A DNA stretch of 32,932 nt from Bacilli bacterium (GTDB lineage Bacteria > Bacillota_I > Bacilli_A > RFN20 > CAG-826): the NCBI GenBank assembly GCA_024408235.1, contig JAKSVF010000018.1, positions 1 to 32,932 on the forward strand, in the 5' to 3' direction. The translations under genes were made by a program, and so were the position numbers. Shown here one piece after another: positions 15,964 through 23,373 of this stretch. Position 1 is the stretch's first letter, and each line of letters begins with the position of its first letter. Under the pieces are notes generated by a model that saw only the letters and a list, made by a program, of their open reading frames with translations, was not told where the DNA came from and searched no databases.

Positions 15964-16770
15964 TTAAATATTTTTCATGATATCCCTTTCTTTGATTTCT
16001 CCGCCGATCATGTCAAGGACGTCTTGCCCACTTTCGATAAGGAACGCTCCACTTTTGATGAGCGAGTTGCAAGCGGACTCATCATCCGCTCTATAAGGAA
16101 CGGCCCCTACTTCCCTATAGTTTTCCGTTGCAAGTTTAGCAGTTATCATAGTGCCGCTCCTTACGGTTGAAGCCCCTATAACAACGCCTTTAGATAATCC
16201 AACTACGATTCTATTTCTATCAGGGAATTTGTCGGGCGTCGGCTCCACTCCAGGGGGATATTCGCTCATAACTAAACCATCGAGCTTAAGTTGTTCATAT
16301 ATATCCTTATTTAATAAAGGATACGGCTTGTCGATTCCTCGCCCTAAAACCGCTATGCATTTTCCGTTTGCTTCTAATGCAGCTTTAAGGGATTCTCCAT
16401 CGATGCCCCTAGCCATTCCATTAACTAAAATCAGGCCAAGTTCAGCACACTCCTTTGCTATTTTCCTCGCCATCTTTACAGCATACTCATCAGGTTCGCG
16501 GGAGCCAACGTAAGCGTATGTCTTTCTATAGTGATTCACGAGTTCAAGGTTCCCGTAGTAATAAAGCACCACAGGCGGAGCGAACGAGTGTTTCATCGAC
16601 TCCGGATAATTTGGATCAAGAATGGTCACGGTTTGACAGTCGAGAGATGATACTAATTTCTCGACTTCAACAGGATCGATTCTTAAGTCTTGACGAATCA
16701 TTTTCATGATCCTGTCAAAATTCCCGTCGCATATCATGGACAGGTAAACTAATGCGTCTTTTTTGGTCAT
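15964..16770 (-). CDS. dprA: DNA processing protein DprA/Smf
   Basis: DprA loads RecA onto incoming single-stranded DNA during natural transformation. The 268 residues include a short N-terminal helical region and the extended Rossmann domain: GSREP (89-93), GMARGID (118-124), FPDRNRI (182-188) and SGTMITA (205-211). The C-terminal winged-helix domain seen in some homologues is absent. Its ribosome binding site AGGAGGG (16786-16780) lies within the 3' arm of the terminator hairpin that follows rnhB, so expression probably depends on read-through and hairpin opening. No other competence gene is in the window, so a role in uptake is not proven here. Confidence 0.93.
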   Translation of the reverse strand: MTKKDALVYLSMICDGNFDRIMKMIRQDLRIDPVEVEKLVSSLDCQTVTILDPNYPESMKHSFAPPVVLYYYGNLELVNHYRKTYAYVGSREPDEYAVKMARKIAKECAELGLILVNGMARGIDGESLKAALEANGKCIAVLGRGIDKPYPLLNKDIYEQLKLDGLVMSEYPPGVEPTPDKFPDRNRIVVGLSKGVVIGASTVRSGTMITAKLATENYREVGAVPYRADDESACNSLIKSGAFLIESGQDVLDMIGGEIKERDIMKNI

Positions 16771-16772
16771 TT

Positions 16773-16804
16773 AAAAAAGCCCTCCTACTTACTAATAGAG
16801 GACT
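16773..16804 (-). terminator. Terminator between rnhB and dprA, overlapping the dprA ribosome binding site
   Basis: On the minus strand, AGTCCTC and GAGGGCT form a 7-bp stem (one G-U) with a 13-base loop, followed by TTTTTT. The AGGAGGG ribosome binding site of dprA occupies the 3' arm and the end of the loop, and the T tract lies between it and the ATG. Confidence 0.72.
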
Positions 16805-16820
16805 TTTTGCGATTTTTTAC

Positions 16821-17441
16821 CTAAAAAAGTGTTTCTTGGACCATAAAACATGCTTTTACTGGCCCAAATGTCTTTCTATGGATGTGTTCGATGGGTCCAA
16901 ACTTCTCAAGAGCCTCTAGATGAGCCTTGGTTCCATAACCCTTATGTTTAGCGAATCCATACTCTGGATATTGCTTATCTAACTCTCTCATGAAACGGTC
17001 TCTTGTAACTTTGGCAAGGATAGAGGCGGCGGCAACATTTAAGCATTGGGCATCGCCTTTGATCATCGGAACGACTTGAACCGGGAAATTCGGGATAGGC
17101 ATCGCATCGGTGATTACCAAATCGTATTTACCTTTGATTTTCTCAAGACATTTAATCATGCAGCGTCTAGTGACTTTATAGATGTCTCCAGCATCAATCT
17201 CATCCGCATCCGCGAATACGATTGCATACGCTAAAGCATTCTCGAGAATGATGTCATAGAGTTTCTCCCTTTTCTTCTCTGACATTTGTTTAGAATCGTT
17301 GATATCTTCGGACTCGAATTCCGGAGGGAGGACAACTGCTGCGGCAACGATCGGCCCCGCTAAAGGTCCTCGTCCAGCTTCATCAACGCCAGCGATATAG
17401 TGAACACTGTCAGAATAGTACTCTCTTTCTTTTTTCAGCAT
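16821..17441 (-). CDS. rnhB: Ribonuclease HII
   Basis: This enzyme removes ribonucleotides from RNA:DNA hybrids and single misincorporated ribonucleotides. The 206 residues are the normal size. GVDEAGRGPLAGP (18-30) supplies Asp20 and Glu21; Asp112 in ITDAMPIP and Asp130 in KGDAQ complete the expected acidic site. NVAAASILAKVTRDRFM (135-151) is typical of HII rather than HIII. The ATG overlaps the rbgA stop by one base (TAATG). It lies in the lepB-rbgA-rnhB(-dprA) run, matching the Bacillus rplS-rbgA-rnhB neighbourhood. Confidence 0.96.
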   Translation of the reverse strand: MLKKEREYYSDSVHYIAGVDEAGRGPLAGPIVAAAVVLPPEFESEDINDSKQMSEKKREKLYDIILENALAYAIVFADADEIDAGDIYKVTRRCMIKCLEKIKGKYDLVITDAMPIPNFPVQVVPMIKGDAQCLNVAAASILAKVTRDRFMRELDKQYPEYGFAKHKGYGTKAHLEALEKFGPIEHIHRKTFGPVKACFMVQETLF

Positions 17442-18313
17442 TATTCAGGCCTCTCTAAAGAAATCTTTCCTAAATCGGTATTCTGGAAATCTTTCATCAC
17501 TCTCAAAGTCGCTTTTTCTTGATCCGGCTCTCCGCCGTTTAAAAGAAGCCCGCACTTTTTGGCAACGGCATCTAAAACAGCCTCCGGCGATGTTTCATCA
17601 AGGTTTTCAATCGCAAAACGTTTTTCCATGCAATTTGGATAATTAGTTCTCAAAAAATCAAACAATTTTTCATATAACTGGTGATTTGGAAGGATTTCTT
17701 CTCGTATTGAGCCGAGCAAAGCAAGGGAAATCGCTTGGTTTTTGTCTTCGTAATGCATAGGAAGAATGCCTGGGGTATCAAGCAAAACAAAGTCGTTTGA
17801 TATTTTGATCCACTGCTCAGCACGCGTTACGCCCGGTTTGTTTCCAGCCTTAGCGACCGCTTTGCCGGCAAGGTTATTGATGAGGGTAGATTTACCGACA
17901 TTTGGTATACCGACGATAAGTAATCTAAGAGGTTGCTTCTTCATGCCGAGTTTAGCCTCTTTTTCTCTTTTTGAGCGGCATAATGGCTCAGCTGCGCGTG
18001 ATAAGATGCTAAGCACTCTTTCTTTCTTCAAATCGCTTGAAATGGCAGTTATTCCATTTTTTGCAAAATACTCAACCCATGCTTTGGTGATATTCGCGTC
18101 CGCTTTATCCGATTTCGACAAAACCACTAGTAACGGTTTATTGCCAACCATTGGGGCAAACAATTGGTTTCTTGTAGAAAATGGTGCACGTGCATCCACG
18201 ACTTCAACAACCAAATCAGCCGCCTTAACCATAGGCAAAAGAGCATTCAAGGCCTTTCTCATATGGCCTGGAAAGTAGTGAACGTTTTTCTGCTGCATTC
18301 CATCAATACTCAT
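17441..18313 (-). CDS. rbgA: Ribosome biogenesis GTPase RbgA/YlqF
   Basis: This circularly permuted GTPase is required for late 50S subunit assembly. The permuted order is clear: G4 SKSD (66-69) comes first, then G1 GIPNVGKST (135-143) and G3 DTPG (179-182). The N-terminal YFPGHMRKAL is the family hallmark. From the ATG at 18313 there are 290 residues. This start overlaps the lepB stop as ATGA. The family usually starts only a few residues before the FPGHM motif, so the internal ATG at 18298 (MQQKN) is an alternative. Translation is coupled to lepB upstream and rnhB downstream. Confidence 0.95.
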   Translation of the reverse strand: MSIDGMQQKNVHYFPGHMRKALNALLPMVKAADLVVEVVDARAPFSTRNQLFAPMVGNKPLLVVLSKSDKADANITKAWVEYFAKNGITAISSDLKKERVLSILSRAAEPLCRSKREKEAKLGMKKQPLRLLIVGIPNVGKSTLINNLAGKAVAKAGNKPGVTRAEQWIKISNDFVLLDTPGILPMHYEDKNQAISLALLGSIREEILPNHQLYEKLFDFLRTNYPNCMEKRFAIENLDETSPEAVLDAVAKKCGLLLNGGEPDQEKATLRVMKDFQNTDLGKISLERPE

Positions 18314-19170
18314 AATATCTCTAAGCTCCACGGCATCTTGTATGTATTGTATAGCCTTCTAGGCTCGTTTCCCGGAATATAGTCTGCCTTCATGGCAATT
18401 GTCACGGCCTTTCCAACTAGGAAAGATTGTTTGACTGCACCAACGACATAATGTCTTGAATCAAGTGAGCATCCTGTTCTTCTGTTGTCGCCAACGACAT
18501 AATATTCATCATCTCCGAGCGTCGTGATTGTCTCGAATCCGTTTGTGGTCTGCTTCATTGCGGAGTTATACCATTCCTCTGTGACAAGAGGTCTTTTTTC
18601 TTTGTTATTCTCATAAGAAAGGAACGGCTGATCAACGTATGTAAACTCGTTTTCTCCTTTTCCTTTTATATATAAATGGCCTGTTTCATCAAATTTAACG
18701 GTTTCCCCAGGCAAACCGATAACACGTTTGACTTTCAAGGATGCGTTTGGCAAAAGCTTCCAATCAACGTTGTAGTCGGTTCTATAATATGTGACAACAA
18801 TGTCGAACCTATGAAGATTCTTAAGAGTCTTCTCATGGGTATCCATATAACAGTAATCGACCGTATACACCTTATTAGGATCAGAGAAATCGGATAGAGT
18901 CCATCCGTTTGCTGGATCCTGATAAACTTCTCCGTCTTTGGTAACAACTTTAGTGTCGTAATTAAGTATCGGATACATAGATTCGCCGTCAACGATGAAA
19001 GGCGAATATCTGATCTCATCGTAAATGACTTGACCACTTGCGGATAAAACAACGGTGAACACCAATACCAAAAGGCTGCGAAGAATATATTCTCCGATTG
19101 GTCTTTTAGCGGTTTTCTTCTGCTCGTTGAGTTTTGGTAGAGACTTCAATGTCTTAACTTCGTAATCCAT
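18310..19170 (-). CDS. lepB: Signal peptidase I
   Basis: This membrane-anchored Ser/Lys protease removes signal peptides from exported proteins. A single N-terminal membrane segment (about 29-50) precedes the catalytic Ser64 in DGESMYP and Lys148 in KVKRVIGLPGE. The later box GDNRRTGCSLDSRHYVVG is intact. At 286 residues it is much longer than Bacillus SipS (about 184), mainly because of inserts between Ser64 and Lys148 (about 75-140) and before the last box. No ribosome binding site is seen; a TATAAT ends 10 bases before the ATG. It stops at TGA overlapping rbgA. Confidence 0.95.
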   Translation of the reverse strand: MDYEVKTLKSLPKLNEQKKTAKRPIGEYILRSLLVLVFTVVLSASGQVIYDEIRYSPFIVDGESMYPILNYDTKVVTKDGEVYQDPANGWTLSDFSDPNKVYTVDYCYMDTHEKTLKNLHRFDIVVTYYRTDYNVDWKLLPNASLKVKRVIGLPGETVKFDETGHLYIKGKGENEFTYVDQPFLSYENNKEKRPLVTEEWYNSAMKQTTNGFETITTLGDDEYYVVGDNRRTGCSLDSRHYVVGAVKQSFLVGKAVTIAMKADYIPGNEPRRLYNTYKMPWSLEIL

Positions 19171-19180
19171 ATCTATGCGA

Positions 19181-19209
19181 ATTATAATCTTTTCCTTTTA
19201 TAAGGTAAA
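19181..19209 (-). promoter_or_regulatory. Promoter of lepB, near-leaderless
   Basis: On the minus strand, TTTACC (19209-19204), 17 bp, then a perfect TATAAT (19186-19181). The predicted start near 19174 leaves about 4 bases before the ATG at 19170. The -35 box overlaps the T tract of the rplS terminator. Confidence 0.6.
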
Positions 19210-19233
19210 AGAAAAAGGCTCACGAGGAGCCTT
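19206..19233 (-). terminator. Terminator of rplS
   Basis: On the minus strand, AAGGCTC and GAGCCTT form a perfect 7-bp stem around CTCGT, followed by TTTCTTTT. It lies 13 bases after the rplS stop. Confidence 0.85.
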
Positions 19234-19246
19234 ATCTTTCACTGAC

Positions 19247-19594
19247 TTATTTCTTCTCTTTGATACGAGCTGCTTTGCCAGAGAGTTTGCGCATGTAGTG
19301 AATTCTAGCTCTGCGGACGACGCCACGCTTGATGACTTCGACTTTTGCAATAGCTGGAGAATTGACTGGGAAGGTACGCTCAACACCGACGCCTGATGAC
19401 ATCTTGCGGACAACGAATGTCTCGCTGACGCCATGGCCGCGACGCTGGATTACGACGCCTTCATAAGCCTGAATACGCTCCTTCTTGTTTTCGACGATAC
19501 GAACAGAAACTTTGACTGTGTCGCCTGCGCCGAATGCTGGGATGTCAGTACGGATCTGACCGGCAGTGATTTCATTGATGATGTTGTTATTCAT
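19247..19594 (-). CDS. rplS: 50S ribosomal protein L19
   Basis: This large-subunit protein lies near the subunit interface. The 115 residues are the normal size and carry the family blocks [16 protein letters not shown] (19-34), [20 protein letters not shown] (41-60), [10 protein letters not shown] and [18 protein letters not shown]. An AGGAGG ribosome binding site precedes the ATG. It is transcribed alone from its own promoter, ended by the 19206-19233 terminator, and divergent from rpsP, whereas in Bacillus it follows trmD on the same strand. Confidence 0.98.
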   Translation of the reverse strand: MNNNIINEITAGQIRTDIPAFGAGDTVKVSVRIVENKKERIQAYEGVVIQRRGHGVSETFVVRKMSSGVGVERTFPVNSPAIAKVEVIKRGVVRRARIHYMRKLSGKAARIKEKK

Positions 19595-19682
19595 CTCACA
19601 CTTCCTCCTTAGGATTGTTCTTTCTCTTCAGGTTCATAACCTATTGTTAGCGGAGCCTGCGTAGCGTTCGTTACGAAACGCA
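19595..19682 (-). promoter_or_regulatory. rplS: 5' leader of rplS, candidate L19 autoregulatory RNA
   Basis: The leader of about 88 bases can form a GCGTT/AACGC hairpin (inner CG/CG, loop TAA, one bulge) near its 5' end and a perfect AGGTT-ATG-AACCT hairpin before the ribosome binding site. L19 leader RNAs are known upstream of rplS in Bacilli. I cannot confirm a match to that family without a covariance model. Confidence 0.42.
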
Positions 19683-19688
19683 AGACAA

Positions 19689-19717
19689 ATAATAAGTGTT
19701 CAATGCATCTCTTGCAA
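19689..19717 (-). promoter_or_regulatory. Promoter of rplS
   Basis: On the minus strand, TTGCAA (19717-19712), 17 bp, TATTAT (19694-19689). It is back to back with the rpsP promoter. Confidence 0.75.
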
Positions 19718-19768
19718 CTACTTTTATTTAAATAAATGACTTTTTACACATCTGTTAAGTAAAAGTGC

Positions 19769-19797
19769 TTGACACCACTTCATCTCTTCTATAGTAT
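19769..19797 (+). promoter_or_regulatory. Promoter of rpsP-khpA-rimM-trmD
   Basis: A consensus TTGACA (19769-19774) is separated by 17 bp from TAGTAT (19792-19797). The predicted start near 19804 leaves a leader of about 20 bases with AAAGGAG at 19808-19814. Confidence 0.82.
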
Positions 19798-19823
19798 TTC
19801 ACTCGGTAAAGGAGATTATACCC

Positions 19824-20096
19824 ATGTCAGTTAAAATCAGATTAACCCGTATCGGACGTCACAAAGACCCATTCTACCGTGTTGTCGCTTCAGACTCACG
19901 TGTCGCAAGAGACGGCGGATGCATCGAGCAGATCGGTACATACGATCCAAAGAAGGGTGTCGAAGCAGCAGACATCAACGAAGAGCTCGCATTAAAGTGG
20001 CTCAACGCTGGTGCTATCCCAAGCGACTCAGTCAAGGCAATGCTTTCAAAGAAAGGCATCATTGCTAAGTACGCAGCAGCTAAGGCAAAGAAATAA
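19824..20096 (+). CDS. rpsP: 30S ribosomal protein S16
   Basis: This small-subunit assembly protein has 90 residues, the typical length. It opens with KIRLTRIGRHKDPFYRVVA (4-22) followed by DSRVARDGGCIEQIGTYDP, both diagnostic. An AAAGGAG site precedes the ATG. The stop overlaps the khpA start by one base (TAATG). It begins the only housekeeping operon on the plus strand in this window. Confidence 0.98.
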   Translation: MSVKIRLTRIGRHKDPFYRVVASDSRVARDGGCIEQIGTYDPKKGVEAADINEELALKWLNAGAIPSDSVKAMLSKKGIIAKYAAAKAKK

Positions 20097-20377
20097 TGAT
20101 CGACTACGAGAAAACAATCCACGCCCTCATCGATCCACTCGTAGAGCACCCAGAATCCATCATGATTCGTGAGATGCCAGGATCAACCGACAGAGATGTC
20201 ACTTTGCTCATCGTTTCAGAAGATGACGATACAGCACGTCTCATCGGCAAAAGAGGCGCCGTTGCTAATGCTCTCCGTGAAGCCGTTGGCGTCATTGGAA
20301 AAGCTGATAACAGCAACGTCAGAATCCATTTAAAGTTTGAAAGCTTTAATGAAGACGAAGGAAGCGACGCCGAGTAA
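20096..20377 (+). CDS. khpA: KH-domain RNA-binding protein KhpA (YlqC)
   Basis: This small RNA-binding protein, known in Gram-positives as a partner of KhpB/Jag, affects cell division and small RNAs. The 93 residues form a single KH domain, with the GxxG loop in IGKRGAVANALREAVG (about 49-64). It follows rpsP with a one-base overlap, as in Bacillus rpsP-ylqC. The stop codon lies within the loop of a terminator hairpin (20364-20395), so ribosomes finishing this gene would cover the terminator stem. Confidence 0.93.
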   Translation: MIDYEKTIHALIDPLVEHPESIMIREMPGSTDRDVTLLIVSEDDDTARLIGKRGAVANALREAVGVIGKADNSNVRIHLKFESFNEDEGSDAE

Positions 20378-20395
20378 AATCGGCGCCGTTTTTTT
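20364..20395 (+). terminator. Intra-operon terminator between khpA and rimM
   Basis: CGCCGA (20368-20373) pairs with TCGGCG (20380-20385) around GTAAAA. After one mismatch the stem extends by three more pairs, and seven T follow. The khpA stop TAA (20375-20377) is in the loop, and the rimM ribosome binding site AGGAG directly follows the T tract. Partial termination is expected. Confidence 0.7.
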
Positions 20396-20407
20396 AGGAG
20401 AAACCTT

Positions 20408-20917
20408 ATGGAATACGTACGCATTGGACACATAACAAAACCATTCGGACTTGATGGAACGTTCAAGGTTTTCGGCATGACCGATTTCCCTAAACAGAGA
20501 TACAAAAAGGATAATGTTTTATCTCTTTTAAACGAAAGAACAGGCGAGAGAATTGATGTCACTGTTGAGAGGGCATCATTTGTCGGAAATGAATACCACG
20601 TTAAGTTCAAGGAAATCACTAGAGTTGAGGACGCAGAGAATTACAGAAACTTCTACATCGAGATTGATAAAGAAAACGCACCTACTCCAAAAGGCTTCAC
20701 AAGATATCAAGATATGAAGGGATGTAAGGTCGTCGATGAAGATGATGTATTCCTTGGAACCGTCAAGGACATCAAGGAAACGGGCGTTACAAATATCGTT
20801 GTCGAGAAGGAAGACGGCACCACTTTCTACGTCCCTTTTGTTAAGAAAGTGTTTGTTTTAGATATCAATATCGAAACAAAGACAGTTAAAATCAAAGTAA
20901 TTCCAGGACTTTTATGA
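20408..20917 (+). CDS. rimM: Ribosome maturation factor RimM
   Basis: RimM binds S19 and assists 30S head assembly. The 169 residues have the N-terminal RimM domain beginning with RIGHITKPFGLDGTFKVF (5-22) and a PRC-barrel domain from about residue 97, with LGTVKDIKETGVTNIVVE and YVPFVKKVF. An AGGAG site follows the khpA terminator. It overlaps trmD by 4 bp, the TGA stop lying within ATGA. The rimM-trmD pairing is strongly conserved in bacteria. Confidence 0.97.
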   Translation: MEYVRIGHITKPFGLDGTFKVFGMTDFPKQRYKKDNVLSLLNERTGERIDVTVERASFVGNEYHVKFKEITRVEDAENYRNFYIEIDKENAPTPKGFTRYQDMKGCKVVDEDDVFLGTVKDIKETGVTNIVVEKEDGTTFYVPFVKKVFVLDINIETKTVKIKVIPGLL

Positions 20918-21684
20918 AAATAACCATCCTAACTTTATTCCCAGAGATGTTTGACGGATTCATCTCGAATAGCATTATTGCTAGAGCTATCAGCAAAGGT
21001 CTTGTTGAAGTTGAGGCCGTCAATATTAGGGATTTTACTTTGGATAAATATGGTCGTGTAGACACTCCTCCTGTTGGAGGTGGAGCAGGACTAATCCAGA
21101 AATGCCAGCCGATCGTGGACGCACTCGCTAAAGTTAGAACTCCAGGTTCAAAAGCGGTCTTATTCTCACCTAGAGGAACAACCTATAACGAGAACAAGGC
21201 AAAAGAATACGCGCAGTTAGATCATCTCATCTTAGTGTGTGGCCATTATGAAGGAATCGATGAGAGAGTAAACGCATATGTCGACGAACTATTATCAATT
21301 GGAGATTACATCCTCACTGGAGGAGAAATACCTTCAATGGCAGTCGCAGATTCAGTAATCAGATTGCTCGATGGTGCGATTACTGCTGACTCGCTAAAAG
21401 ACGAATCATTCAACTCGCCTCTCCTTGAATACCCACAATACACGGAACCTTATGATTATAACGGTGAAAAAGTTCCGGATATCCTCTACTCTGGCAATCA
21501 CGCCGCAATTGAAAAATGGAGGAGAAAACAATCTCTAAAACTTACTAGAGAATACCGACCAGATCTTTTCAAAAAGATAGAGTTATCCAAGCAAGATAAA
21601 AAGCTCTTAATGGAACTTGAAAGCGATGAAACGCCTGATTGGGAGAAGAAAGCACTTGAAAAGGGCCATAAATTTATAAAGTAA
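20914..21684 (+). CDS. trmD: tRNA (guanine-N1-)-methyltransferase TrmD
   Basis: TrmD methylates G37 of tRNAs using S-adenosylmethionine, preventing frameshifting. The 256 residues start ITILTLFPEMFDGFISNSII. The SPOUT knot is recognisable in LVCGHYEGIDERV (about 109-121) and SIGDYILTGGEIPSMAVAD (about 128-146). The C-terminal domain, with RKQSLKLTREYRPDLF, is complete. It ends against a bidirectional terminator shared with the convergent ffh gene. Confidence 0.98.
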   Translation: MKITILTLFPEMFDGFISNSIIARAISKGLVEVEAVNIRDFTLDKYGRVDTPPVGGGAGLIQKCQPIVDALAKVRTPGSKAVLFSPRGTTYNENKAKEYAQLDHLILVCGHYEGIDERVNAYVDELLSIGDYILTGGEIPSMAVADSVIRLLDGAITADSLKDESFNSPLLEYPQYTEPYDYNGEKVPDILYSGNHAAIEKWRRKQSLKLTREYRPDLFKKIELSKQDKKLLMELESDETPDWEKKALEKGHKFIK

Positions 21685-21709
21685 AAGTCCAGCAAAACTG
21701 GACTTTTTT
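21683..21709. terminator. Bidirectional terminator between trmD and ffh
   Basis: AAGTCCAG and CTGGACTT form a perfect 8-bp stem (21685-21692 with 21698-21705) around CAAAA. It is flanked by A residues on the left and six T on the right, so it can end transcription from both strands. Confidence 0.88.
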
Positions 21710-21712
21710 CAA

Positions 21713-23044
21713 TTATCTACCAAATCCACCAGGCATTTTGCCGGATTTTTGATATTGCTTCATCTGCTTCATCATCTCTTTGGATTGCTCCCATTTCCTG
21801 ATGACACGATTGACTTCAGCGTTTGTTAATCCGCACCCTTTTGCGACTCTGTTCTTTCTTGAGAACTTCAAGCAATCTGGATGTTTTCTCTCATATGGTG
21901 TCATCGAGTTGATGACGGACTCGAAGATCTTCATTTCTTTTTCAGCTTGAGCGGTTTGCTCATCTGTAATCTTTGGCATGCCAGGAATCATCTTTGCGAT
22001 GGACTGCAAGCTTCCAAGTTTCTGGACCATCTTCATCTGGCGAAGCAAATCGTCGAGAGTGAAGTTTCCATCCATCATCTTCTTTGCTTCTTTTTCCGCT
22101 GTCTTTTCATCGAACGCTTCTTTTGCCTTCTCAACGAATGTAACAACGTCACCCATTCCAAGAATTCGGTCAGCCATACGAGATGGATAGAAGATATCTA
22201 GGTCGGTGAGTTTTTCACCAACACCAGCGAACTTGATAGGAAGTCCGGACATGTATTTGATTGAAAGTGCGGCACCGCCCTTAGCATCACCGTCCAACTT
22301 AGACATGATGACGCCGGTAAGTCTTAAATCGTTATTAAAGGCTGAAGCCACATTGACGGCATCTTGACCTGCCATAGCGTCGACAAGCAAGAGGACTTCG
22401 GTTGGGTGGATGATCTTATTTATGTTCTTCAACTCATCCATGAGCTTCTCGTCAATCTGCAAACGACCTGCGGTATCCATGATGAGGACATCATATCCTT
22501 CTGCAAGTGCTTTTTTCTTCGCTTCCTCGGCGACATTGACCGGATTTGAGTTAGTACCCATTTCAAAGAAATCGACGCCTAATTGACGAGCTAATACGCC
22601 CAACTGCTCAATAGCTGCAGGCCTATAAACGTCCAATCCCGCTAAGAGAACTTTTTTGTTGAGTTTGTTCTTCATTAAATTTGCAAGTTTACCTGCAGAT
22701 GTTGTCTTACCTGCGCCCTGTAAACCGCAAAGCATGATGGTTGTTAAACCTTTTTCATATTTGATATCGGTGTTGTCTGCGCCGAGCAACTCAACAAGTT
22801 CATCATGGCAGATTTTGATGAGCATTTCTCCCGGATTAACCTTAGTTAAAACATCCTGGCCCAACGCTTTAGACTTAACGTCTTCGGTGAAGGCTTTAAC
22901 GACTTTAAAATTAACGTCAGCTTCAAGCAAAGCGACGCGAATCTCTTTGATAGCCGAAGCCATGTTGGTTTCGGTTAGCTTGTCTTCTTTTCTGAGTTTC
23001 TTGAATATTCCTTGGAACTTCTCTGATAGTGATTCAAATGCCAT
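21713..23044 (-). CDS. ffh: Signal recognition particle protein Ffh
   Basis: This SRP GTPase binds signal sequences and 4.5S RNA. The 443 residues comprise the N domain (1-95), the G domain with GLQGAGKTT (107-115), DTAGRLQIDE (about 191) and SKLDGDAKGG, and a methionine-rich M domain from about 325 ending MPGGFGR. The ribosome binding site AAGGAG lies 10 bases before the ATG, and ylxM ends 2 bp upstream. No SRP RNA gene was recognised in the window. The ftsY-ylxM-ffh order is typical of Bacilli. Confidence 0.98.
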   Translation of the reverse strand: MAFESLSEKFQGIFKKLRKEDKLTETNMASAIKEIRVALLEADVNFKVVKAFTEDVKSKALGQDVLTKVNPGEMLIKICHDELVELLGADNTDIKYEKGLTTIMLCGLQGAGKTTSAGKLANLMKNKLNKKVLLAGLDVYRPAAIEQLGVLARQLGVDFFEMGTNSNPVNVAEEAKKKALAEGYDVLIMDTAGRLQIDEKLMDELKNINKIIHPTEVLLLVDAMAGQDAVNVASAFNNDLRLTGVIMSKLDGDAKGGAALSIKYMSGLPIKFAGVGEKLTDLDIFYPSRMADRILGMGDVVTFVEKAKEAFDEKTAEKEAKKMMDGNFTLDDLLRQMKMVQKLGSLQSIAKMIPGMPKITDEQTAQAEKEMKIFESVINSMTPYERKHPDCLKFSRKNRVAKGCGLTNAEVNRVIRKWEQSKEMMKQMKQYQKSGKMPGGFGR

Positions 23045-23046
23045 GG

Positions 23047-23373
23047 TTAGAGGTTCTCCTTGATGATGTCGAGCGCTTCATTTTTATCTAAAGCCTCGTT
23101 ATTTTTAACTGATTCGATTAAAGAAAGCAATTGTTCATCTTTCTCAATTAAATGTAATTTAGACTCATATTCACTCAATTTCTCAAGTGACTTATGAAGA
23201 TTATCTGATATAGCGGCTCGAGAAATGCCTCTATTCTCCGCTATTTCGCTTAGCGACAAGTCGAAAAGATAATAATCGGAAAAGACCTCTTTCTGAGTAT
23301 CGGTCAAAAGCGATCCATACTTATCGTAGAGGGCAATGGCTTCTTCTCTTTTTTCGATTACTTTATTTTCCAT
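23047..23373 (-). CDS. ylxM: YlxM/p13 family helix-turn-helix protein (SRP-associated)
   Basis: This small protein is encoded beside ffh and ftsY in many Gram-positives and is linked to SRP function. The 108 residues contain a sigma-70-region-4-like helix-turn-helix: LTDTQKEVFSDYYLFDLSLS (19-38), then EIAENRGISRAAISDNLHK. The C-terminal part is helical and charged. It overlaps the end of ftsY by 11 bp. An AGGAA is almost directly adjacent to the ATG, so the ribosome binding site is poor and coupling to ftsY is likely. Confidence 0.92.
   Translation of the reverse strand: MENKVIEKREEAIALYDKYGSLLTDTQKEVFSDYYLFDLSLSEIAENRGISRAAISDNLHKSLEKLSEYESKLHLIEKDEQLLSLIESVKNNEALDKNEALDIIKENL

Noticed and set aside
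15917..19753. Twelve-base sequence TTTTACACATCT present upstream of both topA (15917-15928) and rpsP (19742-19753)
   Set aside because: It is oriented differently relative to the two genes, found only twice, and A/T-rich, so chance is an adequate explanation. A genome-wide count would be needed to revive it.
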